Of a stretch of 64,000 nt of DNA, positions 21,493 through 32,768 are shown in pieces. Within the stretch, counting starts at the first letter, position 1. The number at the start of each line of letters is the position of its first letter. A program made the translations under genes and the position numbers. A model generated the notes under the pieces. It was given only the letters and a program-made list of their open reading frames with translations, was not told the DNA's origin and did no database searches. The stretch comes from Paguma larvata (taxonomy: Eukaryota; Chordata; Mammalia; Carnivora; Viverridae), in contig CM057830.1 in assembly GCA_030068075.1 (NCBI GenBank), positions 23,964,247 to 24,028,246 of the forward strand. Reading direction: 5' to 3'.

Positions 21493-21810
21493 TCTCAAAG
21501 GTATAAAAGAAGAAAGTTATATACCTATACATATGTGTATATGTATTTGTATATATATGTATATGTGTATATATATACACACACATGTGTATGTGTATAT
21601 ATATATACACACACACACACATGTGTATGTGTATATATAAAGGGAATATCTCCATACTAGCTTGAGAAAGAAATACCTAAGTTATATATATGTATATCAA
21701 AAGTATAAAAGAAGAAAGTGTTCTATATGTGCGTATATGTGTGTGTATGTGTGTGTGTATAGAGTTGGAGGGGGGACGCAGAATGTCCCCGTACTAGCTT
21801 GGTAGCACAT
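21493..21810 (+). repeat. diverged tandem duplication carrying TA/CA/GT microsatellites
   Basis: The left copy opens with caaaggtataaaagaagaaa (about 21496) and closes with ccatactagcttgag (about 21652-21666). The right copy opens with caaaagtataaaagaagaaa (about 21698) and closes with cgtactagcttggta (about 21790-21804). Between the shared ends each copy carries a different mix of TATG, TATA and CACA repeats. The unit is about 200 bases in the left copy and about 110 in the right. Confidence 0.75.
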
Positions 21811-22929
21811 TTCGGTAAAAATTCCTACTGATGATTCCTTAGATGTAAAGTTTGTATCCTTTTTGTATCTTTTTTATTCCCACATCACCCTTTTCTCAAC
21901 TTTCTTGTGCATTAATGATCCTGATATAGGCATTTTCCAAGATGGATGGAAGACTAGCTAAAAGGTTTCATAGCCCAAGGCAAGGGAGAGGTCCATTAAC
22001 TTCACATGGTCAATAATTTCCCTGGGTAATGCCCTTTTCTGAGATTTTATTGCTAATAAAACCCATGTTTTAATGTTCAGAAAAATTAAACATCATTGTA
22101 AGTTGCTCATTCTTAAAACGACACCTGTCCTTGCTGTTTTGCTGTGTCTTCATTCCTCACATATGTTGGTATACTCTTTTTATATATTTCTTTAAAAGTT
22201 AAATTTTATTTTCTTTTTATATACTGAGTCCCACACTTAGAAACTAAGAGTCATTTTCAAGGGACACATTTATATAATTTCCTTAACTAAAGGAATCAAG
22301 TTTGGTATTCCGAAATGGAGTGTCTGTAACTAATAGCTTTAGTCGAACTATATATTTATATCTGATGCATTTACTAGGATTATTAGGTTGCCAAATCCAG
22401 CTGAAAAATAGGAAAAAGGGAGAAAAAAGACACTCACTATCAATTGGGAAAGAATAACAAAACTTTGTTTTTTCCGTGGTGTTTAATGAATTGACTGAGC
22501 TGAGCTGAATATAAGGCCATCTTTTCTGTAGACCTTACTTTTTCATCTGAAGAAACCTTGTGTGGACTATTACTGGCCTTTTGGTTTAATTTATCACCCT
22601 ATCTGAAATCATTAATTCTTTGTATGGCTTTTAATTTTTAAATCCCTCTAGATCACAGAACTTCAAAGGGTCCTTTGTATTTTCTGATATATGTCCAAAT
22701 GGACTTTTATTTAAGACAGAGATCAAGGTATTAAAAGGTCCAAAAAAAGCGAGAGAGTTTACTTAAATATTTTTCACTCCCTTGGGGAATTACCAGTAAT
22801 CTACAGCTTGGGTACATAAAATCTCATCCACGTTATATCCAGATACAGAGTACAGGGCTTTCTCTCCCAGTTTTCTTACTTTCAATGATGGAATTAAAAA
22901 GTAGAGAGGAATGAACTGGGAATCGAAAA
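21811..22929. other. 1.1 kb without recognised elements
   Basis: AT-rich and apparently unique. The boundary region with the duplication is AT-rich too. I see no coding frame or named repeat. Confidence 0.4.
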
Positions 22930-23125
22930 ACTTTATTTTGAGCTCTCCCTTACTGGCCAAGTGACCTCTCGAAAATTGCTTAACCTGCTAGTACATTAGC
23001 TTTATATCATCTCTTCGAAACAATATTTGGTAGCAATGATACTTGCCCTGCCTAGGTTACAGGGCTGTAGTAAGAAGCAGTGAAGGCAATGCGGGTGAAA
23101 GTACTTTCTAAAATCTAAAAGCCCA
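22930..23125 (+). mobile_element. MIR
   Basis: Sense MIR: 'actggccaagtgacctctcg', 'aaaattgcttaacctgctag', 'gataacttgccctgcctagg' in variant form, and 'gggctgtagtaagaagcagt', ending 'gggtgaaagtactttctaaa'. Confidence 0.65.
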
Positions 23126-24032
23126 AACAAATACCATATACCAGAGGGGAATGTAGCTGCATTTCAGCCTTGCTACTTTCCTTGGCATGAAATGTCTCTC
23201 TATAAATTACTTTGTCTGCCATTGGCAACTTGTGAAAGAAAAAAAAGAATCAAGGTCAAGAAAAAATGCTCCTGAGTTATTCTTCCGCATGTTAATAAGT
23301 GAAAACGGTACCCATTATGGCCCTTATAAGTTGTAAAACCTGGGGGAGCCATGTTGGCTAATTATGTTAATGGTTAGATGCTGGAGGATGTTGAAGATTA
23401 ACTCCTATATCGAATTTGTCTAATCACCCATTTCTTACCTGCCAATCTGTTCCAACTACTAATCAGTCAGGCAGAAAGCACAGAACTCCAGCCATTAGAA
23501 AACAAATGGCCACACATATGTAACTGAATGTGTCTGAATCCTTCACTGGCGATGAAAACATTTTGCCTGTAATGGAATCACATTGCGAATATTTACTTGA
23601 TCTTTTTATATAGAACGGATTTCCCTTTCTGTATGGAGGTGTAGAATATATGCATATATAAAAATGGCTGTTCAATCAGATCATATAGTTCCAATAATAT
23701 TATCCCTCTAATCTGGTCTAGAAAAACCAGTCCATTTTCAGACAAGAAAGAAGACTAAAAAAAGCTACTGATGTGAGGCTGCTTAAAATGGACTGTGGAA
23801 AAATAATTTAAAAAATTAAAACTTTGGCAGGAAATCTTCACATCTAGGAATTCATTAGGTGGGAAAATCCATATTCGTTAATAAATTAAAAAGAATCTCT
23901 AATGCGTCCAGTGCTTTTAACTAAGGTAGTATTGTCATTTGGGGAAGAAAAACTCTTTGGAGGGGACTGTCCCTCAGAGGGCGAGACCTTTACCCATTGG
24001 CTTCTGGTCCTGTAATGACCTACTCACAGTCA
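23126..24032. other. no recognised feature
   Basis: About 0.9 kb of AT-rich sequence. I could not assign any of it to a repeat family and see no exon. Confidence 0.4.
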
Positions 24033-24431
24033 TTGTGACAAATGGCCTTTAGCAATAGATATATTATGCTAAGTGAAATATATCAGTTGGAGAAAGATGG
24101 ATATTGTACGTTTTTCACTCATATGTAGAAATTGAGAAACTTAACAGAAGACCATGGGGGAAGGGCAGGGGGAAAAATAGTTTCAAACAGAGAGGAAGCA
24201 AACCATAAGAAGCTTAAATACAGAGAACAAACTGATGGTTGATTGTGGGTGGAGGCGGAAGGGAGGGGGAAATGGGTGATGGGCGTTGAGGAAGGCACTT
24301 GTTGAGATGAGCACTGAGTGTTGTATGTAAGTGATGAATCACGGGACCCTACTCCCCAAGCCAAGAGCATACTGTATATGCTGTATGTTAGCTAACTTGA
24401 CAATAAGTCATATTAAAAAAAAAAAAAAAAG
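24033..24431 (+). mobile_element. carnivore L1 3' end with poly(A), 5'-truncated
   Basis: Sense-strand 3'UTR of the carnivore L1 lineage: 'ttatgctaagtgaaatatat', 'gaccatgggggaagggcagg', 'ttaaatacagagaacaaact', 'gggtgatgggcgttgaggaa', 'gagcactgagtgttgtatgt', then 'aacttgacaataagtcatat' and an A run at 24415-24431. It is only the last 0.4 kb of an L1. The similar 3'UTRs at 31360, 57395 and 62180 belong to the same lineage on the other strand. Confidence 0.9.
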
Positions 24432-24789
24432 AGAAATATCCCACTATTGAGAACCGCTGGAGGGAAAACTCTACATGTTAAGGTTTGACAGAAAGAAACA
24501 TAGACTTGTGTCAGAGTAGAGCCTAGAAACATAGAGAAAGAGGAACAAAACATAACAGACAAATGAAATTTTGAAGATGATTTTAATTAACAGGGGTGAA
24601 GACAGCACTTTTAATAGTGCTTTGTTATTTATGGATGAGTAGCTTCTGTTGAAACCAACCATTGCGTAATTCTTCTTAATCACTTTGTTATTTTCATTTA
24701 TTCATGATAAAATGCAGTTTCTTCTACCAAGCAGTCATTAATTTTGCTTATAAATTGACAGTTTCCATCATTGGCTTTAATTTTCTCAG
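24432..24789. other. no recognised feature
   Basis: Sequence after the L1 poly(A), without an identifiable element. Confidence 0.4.
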
Positions 24790-25400
24790 TAAATAAAATT
24801 CGTTCACATTCCCCCAAGAACCCCAGCTCTCCTGCCTCAGCTCCTACCACACATCACCCCGTCCTCACCTGGCTTCGACTCCAGTTCGTTTTCTGTTGTA
24901 TTCTTCTCCGGATATTTATAGGCTGGCTAATAATTCTCCTGCCCTTTCCTTAAAACGCACAGTCACGAACTAATAGCTAGCACTATTATTAAAACAAATG
25001 CCATCAATATTTTGATTTAAGATCTGTCTCATGTCCCTTAGGTTCCATGTGACTTGGTCCCTAGCCAGTCTGAGACTATTTCCTCCTCTTTCACTTGCCC
25101 TTTTCTTCACTGGCTGTCTTGTAATTCTAGAAACCGAGGCTGCTCTCGGTTGAGGGGCCCTGCCCTGGCAGATCCGTCGACCAGGAAGTGTTCCTCCTGG
25201 TCTCCACATGGAGATCTTCTTTCAGATCTTGACTCTTCTCCTCAGAGAGGTCTCCCAAGACCAACATATCTAAACGTGTTCTTCCCACAATCCCCTGCCA
25301 CCACTGTCACTCTGTGTACCCTTTAGCTGGCTTTTACTTCTTGTCACTGAGCTTCCTGCCACCTGCCATTTGTTCCGTAGTAATTATTCAATAAATTCTT
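24790..25400 (+). mobile_element. L2 3' region
   Basis: Sense L2 pattern with decayed blocks: 'cctgcctcagctcctaccac', 'tcttgactcttctcctcaga' followed by 'gaggtctcccaagaccaaca', 'ccactgtcactctgtgtacc', and an end like 'ttccgtagtaattattcaat' with 'aataaattctttatcagtca'. Moderately diverged. Confidence 0.55.
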
Positions 25401-25429
25401 TATCAGTCACCTATTGAAATGGTAAAGGG

Positions 25430-25530
25430 CAGGCTATCTGGCTTGAGTCCCAGTGCTCTGCCTTCCTAACTGGCGACCTTTGACAGTTGTTCAACCTTTC
25501 AGCCCCTCAGGCCTCTGACCATCTACTTTA
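25430..25530 (+). mobile_element. MIR fragment
   Basis: 'ctggcttgagtcccagtgct', 'ctgccttcctaactggcgac', 'ctttgacagttgttcaacct' follow the MIR core in sense. Confidence 0.6.
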
Positions 25531-26089
25531 GAGTGCTTTTGTCCCATCTTCTTCCTCGGCGTTTAAAGATCTGAGTTAGGAAGGACTTGAGAGAATATTT
25601 ACCCCAGCTTCCCATCAAAGGCAATATTTGTTTCTCTGTTCCTCCTCTATCTTCTCTTCCCTCTTACTTTTAGCTGTTTATTACTTACAATCTCAGAATG
25701 GTGAGACTGCTTAGGGTTTTTAGCTCTCTTGCGTATGTCTTTTTTCTGAGACTCATACATGGAAAACTTCGGCGACCTTAATTAGGCCTCACATCTGCTT
25801 TTCAGTAAACATAGCTCTTCAGCCAAGCTGGTTTTCTCTGTCATATGCTACAAAAACTGATAATTGTCATTTGATGATTGGACTAATTTCAGTCCAACAA
25901 ACAGCCACACCGAACAGCTCTTATGTCCTCATAGGTGGTAGGTACTGAGAATAAAAGGAGAGATTGCAGAAAGAAGTTTAAATGACAACCTGTGTCCTTC
26001 AAAAATTTGCAATACAATTATGAACATAAAAATGAATGCTCATCAAGAGAGCAACCTTATGTAAATTTTTTAAACTTCTAAGGGTATTC
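25531..26089. other. no recognised feature
   Basis: Pyrimidine-rich patches at 25550-25680, otherwise unremarkable single-copy-looking sequence. Confidence 0.4.
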
Positions 26090-26960
26090 ATTTTTTGTTC
26101 CCAGCAGAAAATTTTTGCTGCTACCTATTTTTAAGTGAATTTTTTGGTGAAGTTAAAAAAATTAAAACCTAGTTTTTCTCAAGCACTTAAGTTCAATTAC
26201 AAATCTTAAACTACATCCGGATCTAAAATTATAAATCATCATTTATACTTTTACTCTTTTATTGGTTTTTATTAGCTCACATTTAACAGATTAAATTTCG
26301 CTAAACAATTAACCTCAAATGTACTTAAATTCCCTTAAGAATTTCAACTTACATCTACCAAATAAATATAATTCTTAAAACTCTTTGCAACGCTCCTAGT
26401 ACAACACAATCTTCTTCACTTAAGTGACACCTATGAAGCTAATAGAGCAGAATCATTAATACAGGAAATCAGAACCACTTGCCCACTTAAATACTGTTAA
26501 ACACTTTAAGATTCTCTTAGACCTTTCAGGTCAAATTCACAAGTCCAGTGTTGATTAACTATTTGAAATCAAATCATTTCACATGTCAGATTCTCCAGTA
26601 CGTCAGTTTCTTTTAAATGCGTTAAGCATCTTAAAACATATAGAGATCATAACTGAACTGGGCAAAGGTGATCCTAAACCTGACACAAAGTAATATTATC
26701 ATGGTTTTGATTTTAATTCTTGTTTGTGCTTTTCTAGTTACAGAGATACAAGTACAGGATCTAAGACCTGGGACGATAGTTTCAGTTTGTGGTCAGAAAA
26801 ATCCATGCCAGAACATAGGATCCCCCTCTTACAGTTTTATACTGGGTTGCTTTTCCACGCCTGTCAATAAAGCTAGTCTCCTTACCATCCGATTGGATGC
26901 CATTTTATTTGAATACCTTTTCCTGGCTGGTTCTCATCAGCTCCCTCCGCTCTTCTCATA
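26090..26960 (+). other. CTTAA-rich AT block, possible old LTR
   Basis: Between about 26180 and 26640 the word CTTAA recurs at least eight times (for example near 26185, 26207, 26322, 26332, 26371, 26418, 26487 and 26629), twice as the palindrome CTTAAG. Downstream, 'ctgtcaataaagctagtctc' (about 26862-26881) holds AATAAA in a setting like an LTR R-U5 boundary. I do not recognise the family. The 97-codon frame at 26668-26961 starts with a hydrophobic stretch, but nothing else supports a gene. Confidence 0.3.
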
Positions 26961-28509
26961 ATTTTATTTAGATTGCATAACATGAGTTACAGTATAATAT
27001 CTAGTAGTTTCACCGTGCCCTAGACACTGCGTTCACAAAAGTAAGCTATTTGCATGTTACCTGGGGAATTTCTATGAGCAAATATATTCTGGAATTAAAA
27101 GATGAGATTCTGTTTTCACTCATGTTCATGTTTCATTGCAGAAATACATGGTCCTTTATTAGCAGATCTCGAAGCTAACAGCATAGCAAAAAACTCAGTA
27201 TTTTGAGTTTGGTTGAGCCCCTTTTTAGAGAGAATGAGAAAAATCGAAGAGTGAAAAAGGATCTAAAACCATTTGGTGTTTGGGGGGATTTCCCATTAGA
27301 ACTTGCCAAGTGTTTTTTTAAAAAAGTATTCTATACTATAGTCCAGCTCATGGAAATCTGAGCCGATGGCCAACGTGAATGGCTGGAAACCCATATTCAA
27401 CTCCAACTTCATTTCTAGCCCCTCCTTTTCTTCTAAACTGCCTCAGTTGAGTGTGTTAATGGCAGTGAAACTAAAGCCAAAGCTGAAGAATAGAACCAGA
27501 GGACAAGAAAAGCAGTTGAATTAACTTTAAAGTACTCTTCATATTATCCTTTAAAATCTTCTACAAAAAAAAAAAAAAAAGTCTTCAAAGTGGAATGTTA
27601 TTTAAAGGGAATTTTCAAGTGCGAGTGTTTGCAAAGCTGGCTGAGGAAACTATAGGCAATGAAGTAGCCGAAGGAAGAATGTCAGAACGAGCCTGAGGCT
27701 TCCGTGTGAAGGCCTTGCTTCCTAATTGTTATTATGCTTACAAGGACACTCTGTAAAAAGAAAAATGAACGCCTTGTTCAACACCTGCTGTAAAAAGATA
27801 CCGGGACTCTGTGGCTTGCTTAAATCATTTTTTTTCCAGAAACAAATTGCCGAACAAGCCCTAGGCCATTTAATTTCCAAATACCAGTAATTAAAATGAG
27901 TAACATCGTCAGAATTTGGCAGGGCCACAGCTTTCCTTTCCCTTTTCATTTTCACATAAATTTCAGTGAAGGTCAGATTTGTTGAAGGGAGGAGAGGGGG
28001 GCGAAACCTGCCGGCCGTATGCTCATGGGAGGTTAAAATATGACTTGTTCACAGTGTCCCTCATAGTTCAGGACTTAATGGTCCTTGACGGGGATAACCT
28101 AGAAGTTAATTTTACTCTGTGTCCCAAAAGCAGTCATTGTCAATGTAATCTTTCTTGTGGGCTGAAGGGTATCGTCAACAAATGATCTGACTTTGAATAG
28201 CAATTGACCAGCAATGTCTCAGATCCAAAAACTCGTGGATGTGGCTCTTTATTGATCTGTTTCCTACTCATAGTGGTAAAAATATTTATTCAGTGGCTTT
28301 TTCTTTTTTTGCTTTATCTCCTAAACATTTCTACGTATTTCTCCCTAAAATTAGTTCTTAATAGATTTTGCATTACTTTTTTCTGACGTTCATAATATAT
28401 CCCACTCAGAAACTGTAAAATGCTTCACAGTACACTCTATAGACTTGTGTCAAGGAGAAAAACCAAACCTTTTGAAGACATGGCTCCTCTCCGTTTGGGT
28501 AAGATGGGG
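26961..28509. other. 1.5 kb without recognised elements
   Basis: Only an A run at about 27565-27580 stands out; no retrotransposon could be identified next to it. No exon-like structure is seen. Confidence 0.4.
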
Positions 28510-28680
28510 TGCCGCAGTGTGGAGAACGAGCACCCTGGTCTCAGTCTCTGTTTCTCCCCGAGCTCTGGTACTTCCTAGATGGGCAAAGTGGGTTCCTTGT
28601 TTCACCTCTCTTGGCCTCAACTTCCTAATCTTCAAAAGAGAAAGATTAAAACTTGGTGTAAATCCAATGACATGAAGAAT
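28510..28680 (+). mobile_element. MIR
   Basis: Sense MIR: 'gctctggtacttcctagatg', 'gtgggttccttgtttcacct', 'ctcttggcctcaacttccta', 'atcttcaaaagagaaagatt'. Confidence 0.6.
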
Positions 28681-30584
28681 GCAAGGCAGATTCAGTTTCT
28701 AAAGAATAACCTGAGTCTGATTTTCACCAAGGACTCATCCATGGATAAACAAATAGGGTTTTTCCTTTTCCAGTCTACCCCCACCCTAAAGAGAGCCGTT
28801 AAGTCTCATCTCCTTGAGGTTTGGGTTCACGTTACCCAGCTGAGAGTGACAGGTATTGACTTTCCAAATGCTAGTACCTGGGTTGTTCGCCACAGTGACC
28901 CTGCTAGAAAGGATGACTCTCGGAATCTATGGAAGCTCCACCAGTAAATGCCAAGGACATGCACATCATCAAGGGCCTTGAGTGGCAGGGCCTGCTGGGA
29001 GGGACATTGTGGTAGAAGGGCTGTAATTTGAGTGAAAACCTCTAATGATGGAAAATGTGGAAATAGAGGACAAAGGACCAGAATGAAAAAAAACTGTTGC
29101 AAGACGGTAGTAGGAACACATGGAGATGACATATTTATATACAGCATGGAGCACAACCCGATGTACCCGGCAGATAAATGGGCAGCAAGCTGAGATCTGC
29201 CTGGTTCTCTCCAGTTGATACCCATGGTACCAAAAACTCCAAAGAAACAAAAATACAGGGAGTGATTAAACCCAATACTTTGTGTTCTTGAAAGGATTGC
29301 TGGGCGAATCCATACGTGGGCAGACAGGAGGTTTCTTTACTGTTTGATCATTTCTGATCACAGATCTCAGACTTCAATTTGAGAGTTACTTCTTGTCAAA
29401 TTATTTCTCATCCAATCCACGGGAGATAAAAGATGATAAACAGAGCACAGTAAACATGGGAGAGAACTGGGTAAGCAGCGAGGCTGCTGTGAATTTCATG
29501 GCCCACATCCTCTTTCCAAACCTCACTACTCTGTGGAAATGTGGTTGCCTTAACAATCATAATAATGGATTTTCTAGCCCTGACCCACTTTTCCAGGACG
29601 TTTAGGGAAACCCGGGAGAGTAATGTTCTCAAGAGCAAGTTCACTCCCAGGTTATCACGAAGCTTTGCCAGGAACATGATATTCTGAGTGGAGAAGAGAG
29701 CAGGGGTCCTTCTCTGTTGAGTCGGGTTCTGCAACACAATTACTCCTGGTTCGTATGTTTTAAGTTAAATGAAAGAGCATTCTCAGCTTTTACTTACAGT
29801 GTTCTTTCATTTCAATATTTACATAAGTGTTCAAGTGACTGGAGGAATGGATTTAAACAAAAGCAGGATGTTTCTCTCCCCTTTGAGGACGTAAGACTAG
29901 ATTAAGCCTGTAACAGACACCATCAGTGCCCTGTCTCTTACTGTCCCTGAACTTGATGTATGTTGCTGTCTGCTTCCAACTACCCAATCCGTACCCCTGT
30001 GCCTAAGGCTCTTCCCAGGGCAAGAAAGTGCTTAGGAATTAACACGTCCTGGGGGCAGCCTTCACCTCTGATTCTCAAGACAGGTGCATACACTTGGCTG
30101 ATCTCACCTTTCTCCAGCACTTCTGGGTATGTGTCCTGTACTCTTTGCCAGAGGAATTCTTCTCCACGTGGCCACTGTGGTAGTTGGCTTAATGTATTGA
30201 ATACCTTCCCTGCCCTGTCCCAGGACCCCATTCTTCTACCAATGTTATCTGCGTTTCCTCATGCAACTACTTGAATCGGAATCCTTGCCTCGGGTCCCCG
30301 GTCTGGAAAAATACCACCCGAAATAAGTGTCTTCAAACAAATTATCTTCCAAGAAGTTTCTAGCAACTCCTACACACAGACTCTTCTTTGGTCATGCTGC
30401 ATGCTCATGAGGGTCATTCAGCTACGTCTGAGCCACAGTGTTGGGCACGCACTGCGTTCTTTCCCAGGATACTTCCATGGCATGACGACCCCACCAGTTT
30501 ACCAGTCCTGGTGGAATTCTTCTTTGACTCAAGCTGTAACTCATCCTCCTTTACCCATACTGCAGCCCAAATCACTTTTTATTA
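28681..30584. other. 1.9 kb without recognised elements
   Basis: The largest stretch in the window with no repeat I can name. It contains several open frames of 60-130 codons on both strands (for example 28579-28947 plus and 28827-29225 minus) that overlap one another and show no family resemblance. Less AT-rich than its surroundings at 29950-30300. Confidence 0.4.
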
Positions 30585-30880
30585 AATTTTGGGTTTATTG
30601 AAATATAACTGACAAAATTTGAAGGTCTTTTTGTAAATTTTTTAAAAATGTTTATTTTTAGAGAAAGCATGAGCAGGGGAAGAGCTGAGAGAGAGGGAGT
30701 GAGAAAAATCCCAAGCAGGCTCCATGCTGTCAGCACAGAGCCCTACATGGGGCTCGATCCTATGAACCTTGAGATAACGACCTGAGCCAAAGTCAAGAGT
30801 CAGACACTTAACCGACTGAGCCACCCAAGAGCCCAAAATTGGAAGGTCTTTAGAGTGCACCTCGTGCTGATTCAATGTAA
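30585..30880 (-). mobile_element. L1M 3'UTR fragment split by a SINE
   Basis: 'tgggtttattgaaatataac' (about 30591-30610) is the antisense start of an old-L1 3'UTR. The continuation after the SINE ('gagtgcacctcgtgctgatt') matches the next part of such a UTR. Confidence 0.55.
30631..30834 (-). mobile_element. CAN-SINE in an L1M fragment
   Basis: Full minus-strand copy ending 'gactgagccacccaagagcc'. Flanked by a 17-base duplication: aaaatttgaaggtcttt at 30614-30630 and aaaattggaaggtcttt at 30835-30851 (one difference). Confidence 0.95.
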
Positions 30881-31359
30881 ATATGGAGAAAGGATCCTCC
30901 CCTATCTAGTTAAGTAGCTCATCTGTTGCCTCACAGATATATCTGTTTTCTTTTCGAAGAAAATATTTAAGTTCCACTCTCTTAGCAAATTTTACTTACA
31001 TGATAGTGTTAGCAATCAAATTGCTTTAAGCAAGAAATAGCAACTGGATTTTTAATGTGCCGTGATGATTCAGTTATCAGAATCTTCTACAGCTGTTTAA
31101 AGCCACAGAGCAATGAGAAGCAGCAATAATAGAAATAGTCATTATCCAAAATTCTTTTTCCACTAATATTTTTCTTTTAACTATGAATTTCAAGACCATA
31201 TATACAAGTAAACTTTGCTGTTCCTTTGCTTGCTTAGTGGGCATGAGAAACGGGTTTAGGGGGTGATAGAAGTTTGATTTTAACATAAATATTTGAAAAA
31301 TTGAAAGTATTTTATCTTTAAAATGGATTTTTAAATAAAGACACTTCATGAGGACTCTA
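30881..31359. other. AT-rich, no recognised feature
   Basis: A 122-codon minus frame spans 31077-31445, but its composition follows the AT-rich DNA and it runs into the adjacent L1, so it is not a gene. Confidence 0.4.
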
Positions 31360-32525
31360 CTGTTTCTTTTTTTAAATTTATTTAAATTCGAGTTAGTTAA
31401 CATACATTGTAGTCTTGGCTTCAGGAATAGAACCCAGTGATACATCTCTTACATATGACGCCCAGTGCTCCTCTCAACAAGTGCCTTCCTTGATGTCCAT
31501 CTCCTGGTTAGCCCATCCCCTCCCACCCAGCTCTCCTCCAGCAACCCTCAGTTTGTTCTCCATAGTGGTTTTCCAGAGTGGTTGCACCAGTTTGCATTCC
31601 CACCAACAGTGCACGAGGGTTCCCCTTTCTCTGTGTCCTCACCAACACCTGTTGTTCCCTGATTTGTTCATTTTTGCCATTCTGACAGGTGTGAGGTGGT
31701 ATCTCATTGTGGTTTTGATTTGTATTTCCTTGTTTTTGAGGGATGTTGAACATCTTTTCATGTGTTTGTTAGCCACATGAAAAGTCTCTGTGTCTATACT
31801 TGTCTTCTGCCCATTTCTTCACTGGATTGTTTGGGGTGTTTTTTTTTGTGTGTCTGTGAGGGGTATTTATTTGATAAGTTCTTCCTAGATTTTGGATACT
31901 ATCTCTTTATCCAACATGTCACTTGCAAATATTTTCTCCCATTCTGTCAGTTGCCTTTTAGTTTTATCGATGGTTTCTTTTGCTGTGCAGAAACTTTTTA
32001 TTTTGATGAGGTTATGATAGTTCACTTTTGCTTTTGTTTCCCTTGCCTCTGGAGACATGGTAAGTAAGAAGCTGCTGCAGCCGAGGTCAAATTTGTATGG
32101 AACCACGCAAGACCCCGAATAACCAAAGTAATGGTGAAAAAGAAAACCAAAGCTAGAGGCATTCCAATTCTAGACTCTAAGCTGTATTACAAAGTTGTAA
32201 TGATCAAGACAATATAGTATTGGCACAAAAACAGACACACAGATCAGTGATATAGAATAGAAAACCCAGAAATGGACCCACAAACATAGGGCCAGCTAAT
32301 GTTTGACAAAGCAGGAAAGAGGATCCATTGGAAAAAAGGCAGTCTCTTCAGCAGATGGTGCTGAGGAAACTGGACAGCAAAAAGCAGAAGAATGAAACTG
32401 GACCACTTTCTTACAAAATATACAAAAATAAGTTTGAGATGGGTGAAAGACCTAAATGTGAGACAGGAACCCATCCAAATCCTATAGGAGAACACAGAGA
32501 ACACTACTTTTTCAAAACCCTTAGC
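31360..32525. mobile_element. carnivore L1 with 5' inversion and internal deletion
   Basis: From 31360 to about 32092 the L1 lies on the minus strand: 3'UTR, then ORF2 end ([10 protein letters not shown] and [13 protein letters not shown] in the frame 31885-32106). At about 32092 it flips: from there to about 32525 the sequence is L1 ORF2 in sense ('caagaccccgaataaccaaa', 'gttgtaatgatcaagacaat', 'ggcacaaaaacagacacaca', 'agatggtgctgaggaaactg'), covering the part that normally lies just upstream. The two halves meet with a few shared bases. In addition the 3'UTR jumps at about 31554-31565 directly to the ORF2 C-terminal region, a loss of several hundred bases at a shared 'gttctc' word. Confidence 0.85.
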
Positions 32526-32540
32526 CCTGGTAGTTTTCAT

Positions 32541-32768
32541 ATGGTATAATTATTTGAAACATGGTCTATGTGAAAAGTTTCATTTACTTGTTCACTCTTA
32601 ACGTTTCTTCAAAGACAAAAATTCAGGCAAATACAACAATTTAGGTACAAAAACTCCATGTTATTTTTTGAATCTCTAAATAGAAGTGAAAATCAAATGA
32701 AATAACTAAAATGTTGCCCATATAAATCTCTCCATATAGAAATAGAGTAGAAAGTTACCTTTTCAAGA
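32541..32768. other. no recognised feature
   Basis: Spacer between the inverted L1 and an LTR. Confidence 0.4.

Noticed and set aside
26668..26961. 97-codon frame with a hydrophobic, signal-like start
   Set aside because: No family, no upstream coding context, and it lies in an AT-rich possible LTR; the hydrophobic start is expected from T-rich DNA.
28579..29225. Overlapping frames of 122 and 132 codons on opposite strands
   Set aside because: Mutually overlapping on both strands and without recognisable residues or splice sites; consistent with chance.
31077..31445. 122-codon minus frame next to an L1
   Set aside because: Lysine/isoleucine-rich translation of AT-rich DNA; no L1 motif and no other family signature.
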